Below the pieces are notes generated by a model. The model did not search any database and had not been told where the DNA came from. It was given only the letters and a program-made list of their open reading frames with translations. Positions 7,960-17,350 of a stretch of 64,000 nucleotides of DNA are shown here, in pieces. This DNA is from Palsa-504 sp963818225. Its GTDB lineage: Bacteria; Actinomycetota; Actinomycetes; Streptosporangiales; Streptosporangiaceae. The stretch is from assembly GCA_963818225.1 (NCBI GenBank), contig CAWFRO010000004.1:166168-230167 (forward strand). Reading direction: 5' to 3'. A program made the position numbers and the translations under genes. Each line of letters opens with the position of its first letter. Positions within the stretch are counted from its first letter, which is position 1.

Positions 7960-8062
7960 TCAGCGGCCAGAATCCGCCGGCTTGGCCCGACCCCGAAGCG
8001 AGTGCCCGGCGCATGCTGGAGCCCTTGAGCGAGCCGAGCACCCTCCGCTCGGTCTGTTCCAC

Positions 8063-8109
8063 GATCATGGCCAGGAATGGCCGAATGCGGTCCAAAACTG
8101 GCCATGATC
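8063..8109. repeat. 12-bp inverted repeat, convergent intergenic region
   Basis: GATCATGGCCAG (8063-8074) and CTGGCCATGATC (8098-8109) are perfect complements around a 23-nt loop. The element lies between larC and the convergent toxin gene. It could be a bidirectional terminator or a dispersed palindromic repeat. The 388-bp gap 7960-8347 holds this, the next palindrome, and no convincing gene. Confidence 0.55.
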
Positions 8110-8123
8110 ATGCTTGGCGTCCG

Positions 8124-8152
8124 TTATGCCTCAAGGTTAAGTTCAGGCATAA
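8124..8152. repeat. 8-bp inverted repeat next to the first
   Basis: TTATGCCT (8124-8131) and AGGCATAA (8145-8152) are perfect arms around 13 nt. It is AT-richer than its surroundings. It may fold as a second hairpin behind larC or be an operator; the sequence does not decide. Confidence 0.4.
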
Positions 8153-8347
8153 GGGGTATAACGGGCGTCCCGTCAATCGGCGGGCCAGCAGCGGGAGGCT
8201 GTGCCACGGTCGGCCGCCATCCGCGCCGCCCGCCCGGCCGTGGCTGCCAGGTTTCGACGGCTACGCCTCCATCCCGTTAGCGGGCTCCGGACCGGACCTC
8301 ACCGTCGACCTCCGTCCGGCGCGGGTCGAGACGGCACCTGGGTCGTT

Positions 8348-8662
8348 TCAGAGAACGCCGAGTAGGAGCCGGACGGCCCGGTCGACCTCTCCCGTCTCCA
8401 TGGCGCCCAGGCGGCCGGCGAACTCGCCCAGCCGGCTGGCGTCGACCGCGCGCATCTGATCGACAAGCACCCGGGTCCGGGTTCCGTCCATCTCGATCTC
8501 CGGCCGGAAGATCGCCGCCTGCGCGCTGGTGGAAGTCGGGGCGACGATCAGCGTGGAGAGCAGGATTCCGTCACTTTGGATCGCAACCGCGTACCGGGGG
8601 CCGCGCTGCTCGTGCCCGGCGGAGTCCCGGCCGGGGCGCAGCCGGAACAGGTCACCACGCAC
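8348..8662 (-). CDS. MazF/PemK-family toxin (type II TA)
   Basis: 104 aa from GTG 8662. MRGDLFRLRPGRDSAGHEQRGPR is the usual MazF/PemK opening (G-D with R-P...GHEQ.G.R), followed by the beta-strand VAPTSTSAQ and VDQMRAVD, the typical core of these endoribonucleases. Toxins of this family cut mRNA or tRNA and are neutralised by the upstream antitoxin. It overlaps the antitoxin by 11 nt, the usual TA layout. The pair lies directly downstream of the Wadjet operon on the same strand, separated by a hairpin. Confidence 0.85.
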   Translation of the reverse strand: MRGDLFRLRPGRDSAGHEQRGPRYAVAIQSDGILLSTLIVAPTSTSAQAAIFRPEIEMDGTRTRVLVDQMRAVDASRLGEFAGRLGAMETGEVDRAVRLLLGVL

Positions 8663-8885
8663 TGATCTCGTCCAGCTCCTCGTTTACGGCCTTGATCTCA
8701 GCGAGGTCGGCCGGATCATTGCGAAGCTGTTCGGCATCACGGGCGGCTTGCGCGTACAGCCGGGCTGTGTACTGCGCGTGGATGAGCCCGCGAATCACAT
8801 CCGACAGGTTCCCCTCGCCAGCCAGCTGGCGGAGTTCGGCCATCGTCTGCTCATCGGCGCGGAAGCTGATCGTCGTGGCTGTCAT
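8652..8885 (-). CDS. Ribbon-helix-helix type antitoxin
   Basis: 77 aa from ATG 8885; a 168-aa frame to 9158 would enter jetD and is rejected. The N-terminus TATTISFRADEQTMAELRQLA followed by GNLSDVIRGLI fits a ribbon-helix-helix DNA-binding domain, and the acidic C-terminal tail (DLAEIKAVNEELDEISAW) is the likely toxin-binding part. It would repress its own operon and block the MazF-like toxin. There is no ribosome site: TATAGT ends exactly six bases before ATG, which implies a leaderless transcript. Confidence 0.8.
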   Translation of the reverse strand: MTATTISFRADEQTMAELRQLAGEGNLSDVIRGLIHAQYTARLYAQAARDAEQLRNDPADLAEIKAVNEELDEISAW

Positions 8886-8891
8886 ACGACC

Positions 8892-8897
8892 ACTATA
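8892..8897 (-). promoter_or_regulatory. -10 box of a likely leaderless TA promoter
   Basis: TATAGT on the reverse strand, followed by GGTCGT and the ATG at 8885. With usual spacing, transcription would begin at the A of the start codon, a common arrangement in actinobacteria. Confidence 0.55.
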
Positions 8898-8958
8898 AGA
8901 CAAGCATGAAGAACGGACCGGGCGATCCTGCCTGTCACTTCTGGGATTTCCGGCGTTC

Positions 8959-8995
8959 GGACCTGGCCTGATCCGAACCCGGTCAGGCCAGGTCC
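8959..8995 (-). terminator. Hairpin terminator at the end of jetD
   Basis: Perfect 13-bp arms GGACCTGGCCTGA (8959-8971) and TCAGGCCAGGTCC (8983-8995) around an 11-nt loop. One arm includes the jetD stop codon. There is no U-run, which is usual for high-GC hosts. It would separate the Wadjet operon from the toxin/antitoxin pair. Confidence 0.6.
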
Positions 8996-10266
8996 GCGAG
9001 CAGGGTGTCCAGGGAAAGCTCCTCCTCGATGCGGACATCGTGGCGTGCCATGGCGGCCGCCAGCCCTGGATCCCAGGGGGCCGCGACCGGCTCGCCGGCC
9101 AGCCGGGGCAGCCGCGTGGCGGCATGCCCAGCCAGCACCGCCGTGGCCGCGGCCTCATAAGCGTCCCTGTCGTACCGCCACGGCTGCCAGCGCGAGTGTC
9201 CCTGGCTTACTCGCTGACGAACCGCGCCGGCGATCCGGATGCCGCCCCAGTCGAAATCGCCGTGGTAGCGGAATTCCGTGCCGCCCGCTGCCAGCAGGTC
9301 GAGCAGCCGCCATCCGGCGGCGGATGGCTGGCCGCCGACGCAGACCAGTGGCGGGCAGCGGCTGCCGAGCTCGTCCGCGGCGGCCGCGATCACCACGGGA
9401 TTCTCGCAGATCCGCACCAGTCCTGCTGACAGCGGCTCATCGTGGCCGCGCAGCTGCCTGAGGGTGAGCACTGCTGGCTGGCCGGCCTCCCGGTGCAGCG
9501 CCAGCAGCCGGCCCAGGGCGGTGCGGGTATCGCCGGGCACGCCGAGGCAGAGCACCAGGGAGGAGAGGTCGTCAAGGTGGACACCCACGCAGGCCCACGC
9601 CGCTCGGCGGGAGTCCGTGCCCACCTCAGCCGCGAACGGCAGGCCGCCCAGCGCGCGGACCGCGGACAGGGCGAGCGTCCCGGCCGGGCGCCCGTCGTCG
9701 AGGGCGTGCGCGTCACCGCAGCATTCGGCGGCGAGCCGCCCGATCGGGATTCCCGGCGACGGCAGCCGTCGCAGCGCCGCTGCCACCTGGTCAAGCAGCA
9801 CCAGCGCCGCATCGGGCGAAGGGGCCAGGCGGCGCACGACGCCGGTCGCGTCGAGCCACCCCCGCCACGCGGCCAGTTCGGCACGGCCCGCTACGGCGTC
9901 GTCCAGCGACGTGAACGCGGCCGCCCAGGCGGCTGCAGTGTCCGTCCGGTCGCGGCTGCGGTCCCGTACCGGACCGGTGAGAAGCGCCACGGCCTCGGCG
10001 AGCCCGCCCGGCGCGGCCCCGCTCTCGCGCAGCACCCGGTCCACCTCGGGCAGCGACACCGACAGCGACGTACCAGAACGGGGTGGCCTGCCCGTCAGCC
10101 GTTCGGCCGCCCGCCGCTGCTCCGCGGTCGCGCCGGTCAGGGTCACGGCCCCGGTCAGCGGGCGCCCGGCCTCCAGCCGGTCCCGCGCCCGCCGGACCAG
10201 CCACGCGGTCGGCTCGCCGCCGAGGAGGCGGTGCAACCTGGTGTCGTCCGCCGCGGTGCCGGTCAC
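8983..10266 (-). CDS. jetD: JetD, Wadjet type II nuclease subunit (DUF3323/DUF2399, TIGR02679)
   Basis: 427 aa from GTG 10266, which shares GTGA with the jetC stop; an ATG at 10314 would give a 52-nt overlap and is less likely. The C-terminal Toprim-like domain is intact: Glu in ICENPVVIAAA (about residue 294) and the Asp pair in RYHGDFDWGGIRIAG (about 347). Related Toprim folds of topoisomerase VI bind Mg through these residues. In characterised Wadjet systems JetD cuts extruded circular DNA, and JetABC is the SMC-like motor. Last gene of the jetABCD operon; confidence in the family is high. Confidence 0.9.
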   Translation of the reverse strand: MTGTAADDTRLHRLLGGEPTAWLVRRARDRLEAGRPLTGAVTLTGATAEQRRAAERLTGRPPRSGTSLSVSLPEVDRVLRESGAAPGGLAEAVALLTGPVRDRSRDRTDTAAAWAAAFTSLDDAVAGRAELAAWRGWLDATGVVRRLAPSPDAALVLLDQVAAALRRLPSPGIPIGRLAAECCGDAHALDDGRPAGTLALSAVRALGGLPFAAEVGTDSRRAAWACVGVHLDDLSSLVLCLGVPGDTRTALGRLLALHREAGQPAVLTLRQLRGHDEPLSAGLVRICENPVVIAAAADELGSRCPPLVCVGGQPSAAGWRLLDLLAAGGTEFRYHGDFDWGGIRIAGAVRQRVSQGHSRWQPWRYDRDAYEAAATAVLAGHAATRLPRLAGEPVAAPWDPGLAAAMARHDVRIEEELSLDTLLADLA

Positions 10267-13200
10267 ACTGCCGCCTGCTCGCCCCGGCGGCGTTCCCGCC
10301 CGTCCCACAGCCACGGCGTGACCAGGACGGCGTCGACGCCATCATGGCGGGCGAGATGGCAGATGCCAAGCCCAGGCACCTGCGGGTAGCAGCCCCATTC
10401 CCGCTCGCTGGTCATGACCACGTCCATGTCGAAGGTGGCGAGCAGGCCCAGGCATTTGGCGCGGGAGTCGTCGTCGACCCCGGCGAACGCCTCGTCGAGC
10501 GCGATCAGTCTCGGCGCGTGCGCGTTGCCGGCCGACTTGTAGTGCGACGAAGCCGCCGCGAACAGCGGAACCGACACCACCAGCGCGCGCTCGCCTCCCG
10601 AGGCGGGGCCGGTGGCTGGCCGCCACTGCCCGTCCTGATTCCGCTGGATCACGAACTCATGCCAGCCCCGGTAGTCAAGCGCCGAGGTCAGCGCCTCGGC
10701 CCAGCCGGCCGCAGGATTGTCCGCGTGCTCGGCGGCGATCCGCTGCTGCAGGAATGCCCCCACCAGCGCCCGGTCAGCGGCGGACCACGCGTCGATGGTC
10801 TGCCGGAGCTTGAGCCTGACCCGGTCGAGGCCCTCGGGCGCGTTCCTGGCCTGCTGCCAGATCAGCCGCAGCTTCATGCCGGTTGACGTCGGCCGCGCCT
10901 GGAGTTCGTCGTTCATCTGCCTGACCTCGGCCTCGGCCGCCGAGATCAGCTCATGCAACGTTCCCGCCACCTCGTTGAGCAGGTGATTCTCCAGGATCTC
11001 CCGCTCCCGCGCCGACAGCAGCATGGTTCGCTGCTCTACCTCCGCGGCCAGTGCCTCGGCCAGCCCGGGCAGATCGTGGCTGCGGCCCTGGAAGATCACG
11101 TCGATCACGATGACGTTCTCGCTCAGCGTCAGCCCGGCCGAGTGCCCGTACCTGGCCATCGTGTCCGCCAGCAGCTTGTGCTCTTCGGTCACCCGCTTCT
11201 GGATCCGGTCCCAGGGCCCGTCCTCGTCGTCCACGGAGTCGAGTTCGGCGTTGACGGCGCGGGCCAGGATCACCGTCGGCGTCGCCGCCCACGGCTGATC
11301 GGTGGCGGGGATCTCCAGCGAGGTCACCGCGACCCGCAGCAGCCCGGTGGCGGCGAACGCCTGGAACCCGCGGACCGCGTCGTCCCGCAGCCGCGCCGCA
11401 TCCTCAGCCTGCGTCCGCAGCTCCCCCTGCTTCCCGTCCGCCTTGCCCCGCGCCTCGAGCGCGGCCTGTTCCCGCTGGCGGGCGTCTCGCTCGGATGTCC
11501 TCAGCCGGCCGAGGGCACCTGTCACCTCGGCCAGCCGCCGCTGCAGCTCCTCGACCGCCGTGCCGGCGGTGGCCAGCAGCTCCCGGTACGTCGCCGCCGC
11601 CGCGCCGGCCGCCTCCCGCGCCTCGGCGGCCCGCTCGCTCGCCTCAAGCAGCAGCTGCCGGCTATCGGTGAGTTCAGCCTCCGCCTCAGCCGCGGCGCGG
11701 ATCGCGGTGTGCGCCGCCTCTGCTGCTGGCCAGAGAGCGGCGAGCGCCACCCGGTAGGTGCTCAGCCCGTCCCGCACCGCGGCCAGCTCTTCGGTGTCCG
11801 CAGGCAGGCCGACATCGGCCGCGAATTCCGCCGCCCGCGCCTGCGCGGCCGCCAGTTCGCCGTGCCGCTGCCGGAGCTTCGCGGCGGCCTCTGCGTGATC
11901 CCTGCGCGCCTGGGTGAGCTGTTCGCGCCGCTCGGCGGCCTGAGTGTGCGCCTCGCGTACCCCGTCATCCGGCGGCACGCTGCGGTGCTCGTCCGCGAGA
12001 CGATGCTGCCGCGCCGCTATCTCCGCCAGGTCCGCGTCGAGGCCCTCGATCGCCGCGCGCTCGGCGTCGAGCTCCCGTTCGAGCTGCTCGATCCGCGCCC
12101 GGCGGGCGGCCTCCCGCGCACCCTCGCCGATGTAGCCGGCCCGGTCCTTGCGCCAGGTGCCGCTCAGCACCCCGTTTGACCACCGCCCCTGCGTGCTCAC
12201 CCAGGCCGCGCCGCTGCCCGCGGTCCCGGGCCCACGCCCGATAGCCCTCAGCACAGCGGCGACTGACCCTTCGTCCAACGCCGCGGCCCGGGGGTCGGCC
12301 ACGTCGATCGCGGGCACCAGCAGGCTGGCGCACGATGCCCCGGCCACCGGCGCCAGCCCGGACACCACGACCACGTCCCCGTTGACGAGGTTGCCGTCGG
12401 GCGTCACCCACGCGTCGAGAATGCCCGCCGCCTCGAGCGCGGCCTCCAGCCCGGCGCGCTCGTCGTCGGCCAAGCCTGGCGCGAAGTCGGTCACCTTCCA
12501 CAGCGGCGCGCCGGGACGGCCGTCGCGGATCCCTGGTACCCGCGTATGCGGAACCGGCGGGGCGTCGTGGCCGCCGGCGCGCAGCCGGCCGATCTCCGCC
12601 GTCAGCTCGCCGGCCCGCGTCACATGCCGGGTCCGCTGACTGCCAAGTGCCCCGGCCCGTTGGCCGAGCTCGGCGCCGGCCACGCGGGTGGCGTCGTCGA
12701 TGATCGCCGCCGCGGGGTTTGCGCCGTCGCCGGCCAGGCCCCACGATTCCAGCGCCGCGATCAGCTCGTCGGGATCGGCCACTCGCAGCTCGGCCAGGCC
12801 GTTCAGGTACGCGCGGTAACCGTCCAGGAGCAGCCGCATCCGTTCCGCTATGGCCTCGTCCGCCGCCGTGACCCGGTCCGCTGCGGCCTGGACCTCCGCC
12901 GATCGTCTGCTCTCGGCTTCCTGGGCGGCCTGCAGCTGCCCCCGCGTGCTGGCGACGTCGGCCAGCAGCCGGTCCAGCTGCGCGACGGCCCGCGCCTGCC
13001 GGTCGGCGATGGCCTGGGCGTCCCGTCTGGCCCGGGTGAGAATGTCGGCCGCCAGCGCCTCGGGGGCGTCCAGGTAGGAAGCGACCGTGCGGCCCGCGCC
13101 GTCGGCCCGTTCGGCTGACGGGGAGCCGTCCAGGCCCGCCCGTTCGAGGTGCGGGCCGTCGAAGGCCGCGGCCGCGGCCTGGTGCTGCGGGGCGCAGCCC

Positions 13201-14414
13201 GCGGCGGCACCCGCGGCCGCGGCCTCGCGCAACGCCTGGCCGAGCTTTTCACGTCCGGTGCCGGCCCGGTGCGCGGTCGCAGCCGCCTTGTCGGCGTACC
13301 GCCCGACCTGGCCGGCGTGCCGGTCCCGGTCGGTCTCTTGGACGCGCGCCGCATCCTCCTTGCGTCCGGCGTCCTCGCGGAGCTGCTCGAGCCGCTCGGC
13401 GTCGCGCATCGCGGGATCGGTCTGCAGCGCGTCCCGGTGCGCAGCTAGCCCGGCCCGCTGCTCTTCGAGCTCCGTGAGCTCGCGCCGCGCGTCGTCCAGC
13501 TGCTGCTGGGCGGCCGTGAAGGCCTCCTCGGCGGCGGCGAGGTCCCGGCCCAGCTGTTCGTAGCGGCTCTGGGTCAGCCTCGGCCCGGCGGCTTTGCGCT
13601 TGGCCGCGACCTTCGCGTACCGGCGGTAGTGGCCCAGGAAGGCGGCCGCCGCCTCCTGAGCCTCGGCCAGGGAGCGCAGCGCGTCACGTTCCTCATCGAG
13701 ACCGCGGAACGCGTCGGCCACGGTCGTCACGAGGCCAGGGCTGAGCGGGGGCAGCGCCTCGGTGAGCGCCCTGGACAGCAGCTTCTCGTCGGGTTTCTTC
13801 GACAGCTGCGGCTGGCGCAGCTGGATCAGCAGGTTGACCAAGGACTCGTAGCGGTGCGGGCCGAGGCCGAACAGTCGCTCGTCCACCGCCCGGCGGTAGT
13901 CGGCCGCCCGGTCATAAACGAACCCCTGCGGGCCGATCTCCTCCCGCAGCTTCTCCCTGCTGAGCGGGACCCGGCTGGTGGGCAGCAGCTGCAGCTCAGC
14001 GCCGGGGCGCTGGCTGGTGACGAAGAACCAGTGCCGGGCGATGCCGCGCCCGGTCACCGCCTTCAGCCCGCAGCCGATCGTGCAGAACTCCTCCGTGCCG
14101 TCGGCGTCCCGGCGGCCGAACTCCAGCCAGGTGTAGCCGAGGCGTTCGGGACTGGGGTGCTTGCCGCCGAGCAGCAGGTTCCACTCCATCCGCTTCTGCC
14201 GGTCGCCGTCCGGCTCCACCCGGTGCGGCGCGAGGTCGCCGTCGAGCAGGAACGGCAGCGTGAGGGCGAGCACCTTGGACTTGCCGGTTCCGTTGTTGCC
14301 GCGCAGCAGCAGACGGCCGTCGTGGAACCAGAACTCCTCCTGGTCGTAGTAGAACATGTCGATCAGGCCGGCCCGCAGCGGCTTCCACCGCTCAGAACAT
14401 GGTGCTGGCCGCAT
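10263..14414 (-). CDS. jetC: JetC, SMC-like ATPase of Wadjet type II (TIGR02680)
   Basis: 1383 aa, the usual size. Walker A RGNNGTGKSK lies at about residues 38-47. Long charged Ala/Glu/Arg-rich segments at about 260-500 and 760-1000 should form the paired coiled coils. The signature PASGGERALVVSVPLF (about 1285) and Walker B LIALDEAFAGVDDDSR (about 1315) close the ATPase head. It is the DNA-extruding motor of the complex with JetA and JetB. ATG 14414 overlaps the jetB end by 23 nt, indicating coupled translation. Nothing in the ATPase motifs suggests loss of function. Confidence 0.92.
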   Translation of the reverse strand: MRPAPCSERWKPLRAGLIDMFYYDQEEFWFHDGRLLLRGNNGTGKSKVLALTLPFLLDGDLAPHRVEPDGDRQKRMEWNLLLGGKHPSPERLGYTWLEFGRRDADGTEEFCTIGCGLKAVTGRGIARHWFFVTSQRPGAELQLLPTSRVPLSREKLREEIGPQGFVYDRAADYRRAVDERLFGLGPHRYESLVNLLIQLRQPQLSKKPDEKLLSRALTEALPPLSPGLVTTVADAFRGLDEERDALRSLAEAQEAAAAFLGHYRRYAKVAAKRKAAGPRLTQSRYEQLGRDLAAAEEAFTAAQQQLDDARRELTELEEQRAGLAAHRDALQTDPAMRDAERLEQLREDAGRKEDAARVQETDRDRHAGQVGRYADKAAATAHRAGTGREKLGQALREAAAAGAAAGCAPQHQAAAAAFDGPHLERAGLDGSPSAERADGAGRTVASYLDAPEALAADILTRARRDAQAIADRQARAVAQLDRLLADVASTRGQLQAAQEAESRRSAEVQAAADRVTAADEAIAERMRLLLDGYRAYLNGLAELRVADPDELIAALESWGLAGDGANPAAAIIDDATRVAGAELGQRAGALGSQRTRHVTRAGELTAEIGRLRAGGHDAPPVPHTRVPGIRDGRPGAPLWKVTDFAPGLADDERAGLEAALEAAGILDAWVTPDGNLVNGDVVVVSGLAPVAGASCASLLVPAIDVADPRAAALDEGSVAAVLRAIGRGPGTAGSGAAWVSTQGRWSNGVLSGTWRKDRAGYIGEGAREAARRARIEQLERELDAERAAIEGLDADLAEIAARQHRLADEHRSVPPDDGVREAHTQAAERREQLTQARRDHAEAAAKLRQRHGELAAAQARAAEFAADVGLPADTEELAAVRDGLSTYRVALAALWPAAEAAHTAIRAAAEAEAELTDSRQLLLEASERAAEAREAAGAAAATYRELLATAGTAVEELQRRLAEVTGALGRLRTSERDARQREQAALEARGKADGKQGELRTQAEDAARLRDDAVRGFQAFAATGLLRVAVTSLEIPATDQPWAATPTVILARAVNAELDSVDDEDGPWDRIQKRVTEEHKLLADTMARYGHSAGLTLSENVIVIDVIFQGRSHDLPGLAEALAAEVEQRTMLLSAREREILENHLLNEVAGTLHELISAAEAEVRQMNDELQARPTSTGMKLRLIWQQARNAPEGLDRVRLKLRQTIDAWSAADRALVGAFLQQRIAAEHADNPAAGWAEALTSALDYRGWHEFVIQRNQDGQWRPATGPASGGERALVVSVPLFAAASSHYKSAGNAHAPRLIALDEAFAGVDDDSRAKCLGLLATFDMDVVMTSEREWGCYPQVPGLGICHLARHDGVDAVLVTPWLWDGRERRRGEQAAV

Positions 14415-15667
14415 CGGCCGCCGCCTTCCTGGTCTGGCTCGTTCTGGTCTTGCTCGTTCCGGTCTGGCCCCCGGCCAGGCGGCCGGGCTCCCGGATGGTG
14501 GGCTCGGCGAGGGCGAAGCGGGCGATGGCCGGGCGGCTGCGGATCACGATGCCGGAGCCGTCGCCCGGGGCCTCGGCGCCCACCTCGATGAGGCGCAGGG
14601 CGGTGAGCTTGTCCAGCGCGACCTCGAGCAGTTCGATCTCGGCGCCGGGATCGGTGACGCCCTTGCGCCAGTAGCTCGCGTGCGCCCGCGCCGCCTGCCG
14701 AACGAACGCGAGCAGCTCGCCCCGCGGCACCCGCGCCCGGCCCGCCAGGTACTCGGCGACCAGCAGCGTGACATGCCCGTCGGTACGCTGCTCGGGCATC
14801 CGCACGTCGGTCAGCTCGTCGTCCGGGTCGACCATGGCGACGCCCTCAGCGCGCAGCTCCGGCAGCAGCCCGGTAGCCTCGCTGATCCGCCCGGTGATGT
14901 TGTGCCGCTGGGCGACCAGGTAGGCACGCACATCTTCGGCCAGCTCGTCGTAGTAGACGACCGGGTCGTCGAGCAGCCGCCGGGTGAGCATCCTGCGCAG
15001 CGACTGGTTGCGCAGTTCGTCGGTCTCGGCGACCGGCTCGGCGGTCAGTTCGGCGAGCCTCGCTTCGAACGCATGGGCGGCAATGGTCGACGGGCCCCTG
15101 CTGCCGGTCAGCAGAACGCCCAGCACCGGCACGGCGTACGTCGTAGAGCACGTCGGCGCCTGCCGACAGGTACGCGTCCTCGTCGCCGGCGACCCGGCTG
15201 AGCACGCCCCAGCCGAGCAGCAGCCGGACCACGGCCACGAGGTCGGCGCGGTCGCTCCTGCTGTCCAGGGTCAGCGTGAACCCGGTAGCCGCCAGGCTGG
15301 GTTCGGCGGCGGCGGTGAGCACGGCGTCGGCCAGGCTGCCGAGCGTGGTCTGCGCGTCGGCGCGGGCGAGCGCGGACAACGCCAGGCATACCGCGACGTA
15401 CCGGCGGCGGCTGAACGGCTCCCTGTTGTGCCCGCGAGCGGGATGGGTAGCGTCGCAAGCCAGCGGGGCGGTCTTGAACAGCCGGGCCGTCTCCGCGTCC
15501 GTGGCCAGCCGCCAGCCGGTCTCCCGGCGCAGCCAGCCGCTGAGCGCGGGCTGGTGCCGCCGGACCAGCATGAGCGACTCGGCGTCGTCGGCGGCGACCA
15601 GCAGCGGCTTGGCCAGCAGGGCGCGCAGAGCGGCCTGGCGCTGCGCTTTTTCCTCGGCGGGGATCAT
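14392..15667 (-). pseudogene. jetB: JetB (DUF2398, TIGR02678), one-base frameshift
   Basis: Two frames together make one TIGR02678-like protein of about 424 aa. The first, from ATG 15667 (ATGA overlap with jetA), runs MIPAEEKAQRQAALRALL to DAYLSAGADVLYDV near 15145. The second continues VLGVLLTGSRGPSTIAAHAFE to the stop at 14392. Removing one G/C of the CCGG at 15126-15129 restores DVRRAVLGVLL and a continuous frame. No slippery heptamer or stimulatory structure is evident, so this is a mutation or a sequencing error rather than programmed frameshifting. JetB is the kite-like linker subunit; if the break is real, Wadjet would be inactive here. Confidence 0.85.
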
Positions 15668-17253
15668 GGGACCAGGTTCGTGATCTCGATGACGTGCTCG
15701 GGACCGGTGAGCACCCCGTCCTCGGTCTTGATCGCGGCCGTGCCGCCACCCGGGACCAGGCGCAGCCGCACCTCCAGGCTGCCATCGTTAGTAACCGTCT
15801 TCACCTCGGTGTCGCCGGGCGCACGTGCCGCCAGCGCATCGCCGAGCAGGCTGAGGAAGAGGCGGAACGACCTCGGGTCGAGCACGTCCAGACCGGACAG
15901 CAGCGTCGGCCCGGTCGTGCGCAGCCGCCGCCGTGCCTCGGCGGTCTGCGCGGCCTCCTGCTCCGCCTGGCCGCGCAGCAGTTCCTTGGCCGCGGAGCGG
16001 TCCCTCACCTGACTGGGCTGGCCGCGCCGCTCGTAGCTCCCGGTCTTCCTGAGCTGCGGCGAAATCCGGATCGGCGGTGCCTGCGCCCACGGCGTCCCGG
16101 CCGGCACATTTTCCCACTCCTCGGCGGTATCGCCGGTGACGGACAGGTGCCGGGCGGGGGACAGGCCGAACGCCGCCCGCCACAGCCGGTGAGCCGCCGC
16201 GTCGTCCGGGGCCTCGGCGAACCACCGGGCGAGCGCAGCAAAGTCAGCCGATCTGTCCGACCGGCCGGAACGCCGCTCGTTCAGCAGGCCGACCGTATCA
16301 ACGAGCTGCTTGATTGCGGTCACCGCCGCCTGTCGCAGCAGCCTGGCCTGGGACGGACGCCCCGCGTCCCGCGAAGTGAACCAGTCGTCCAGGCCGCGCC
16401 ACCGGTTTCGCCACGCGCCGAGAGCCTGCTCTTCCGCGTGGGCCAGCGCCGCGGCCGCGTCCGCCTCGTCGGGGACCGCGTCGGCGGCCTCGCGCCTGGC
16501 CGCTACGGCCAGCAGCCGCTCGTGACCGGCGGCCTCCAGGTCAGCTAGCAGGACCGCGATCTGGGCACCGGAGTTGGCCAGGTCAGCGATGAACCGGTTG
16601 ATGTAGTCGATCAGCCGTTCCTTGTACGCGATGAAGCCGCCGACGTCTCCGTCGGAGAAGTCGATCGCGCGCCGCAACGCGGCCATGAACGCCTGCGCGT
16701 TATCGGCCAGCGAGGAAAACCGTTCCGCCACGGATATCAGCAGCAGGTGAACCTTGGCCGGGTCGGGATCACTCTCCCGGGCCAGCGCGAGCAGCGCCTG
16801 GAGCTGGCCGGCGATGTCGGCCAGGGCGACCGACTGGAGCTGGCCCCGCCGGCCGAGCGCCTCCTCGTAGAACGAGATCGCCTGCTCGGCCGCGTGTCCC
16901 TCGGCCGTGAGCTGGTACAGCGACCGCTTACGGTGAAAGTCCTCCACCGTGGTGACGCGGCTGGTGTCGACGTCAGCCCGCAGGTTGCCCCACTTGACCA
17001 GCTGCTCCAGAGCGTCGGTCAGCTGGTCGTCGGCATCCACCCGCAGCTCGGCGGCGACGTCCTCCGGGCGCAGGTGCACAATGAAGCGCTCCTTCGCCCG
17101 GGTGAAGACCCGGAGCACGTGCCGGTAATGCTCGGCGTGCGGAACGCCGAGATGAGTAAAAGGCTCCGCCGCCACGGGAGCGCCGCCCTGCGGCTTGCCC
17201 CGCCCGCGCGACGACGATCGCACTTCGTCAGCCACGCGTACATCGTGCCGCAT
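15664..17253 (-). CDS. jetA: JetA (DUF2397, TIGR02677), Wadjet type II
   Basis: 529 aa; ATG 17253 or the in-frame GTG six codons later are both possible. The winged-helix-like N-terminal part includes EHYRHVLRVFTRAKERFIVHLRPEDV and LEQLVKWGNLRADVDTSRVTTVEDFHRKRSLYQLT, typical of TIGR02677. It is the kleisin-like subunit that bridges the JetC heads with JetB. First gene of jetA-jetB-jetC-jetD, all on the reverse strand with overlapping junctions. The short gap to the lipoprotein gene upstream (17254-17350) must contain the promoter unless the transcript comes from the lipoprotein gene. Confidence 0.9.
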   Translation of the reverse strand: MRHDVRVADEVRSSSRGRGKPQGGAPVAAEPFTHLGVPHAEHYRHVLRVFTRAKERFIVHLRPEDVAAELRVDADDQLTDALEQLVKWGNLRADVDTSRVTTVEDFHRKRSLYQLTAEGHAAEQAISFYEEALGRRGQLQSVALADIAGQLQALLALARESDPDPAKVHLLLISVAERFSSLADNAQAFMAALRRAIDFSDGDVGGFIAYKERLIDYINRFIADLANSGAQIAVLLADLEAAGHERLLAVAARREAADAVPDEADAAAALAHAEEQALGAWRNRWRGLDDWFTSRDAGRPSQARLLRQAAVTAIKQLVDTVGLLNERRSGRSDRSADFAALARWFAEAPDDAAAHRLWRAAFGLSPARHLSVTGDTAEEWENVPAGTPWAQAPPIRISPQLRKTGSYERRGQPSQVRDRSAAKELLRGQAEQEAAQTAEARRRLRTTGPTLLSGLDVLDPRSFRLFLSLLGDALAARAPGDTEVKTVTNDGSLEVRLRLVPGGGTAAIKTEDGVLTGPEHVIEITNLVP

Positions 17254-17350
17254 GCCACCGACAAAACGCCCCTGTTGCGCCGTCCGGGGAGCAGCGCGTC
17301 GCCTGGAGCCGTTGGCATTGCGCTGCGCCTCGCTCGGCAGCGGGGGCCGG

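Noticed and set aside
14392..15667. Programmed frameshifting in jetB
   Set aside because: No slippery heptamer, internal ribosome site or stem-loop is seen at the junction, and other jetB proteins of this family are single-frame.
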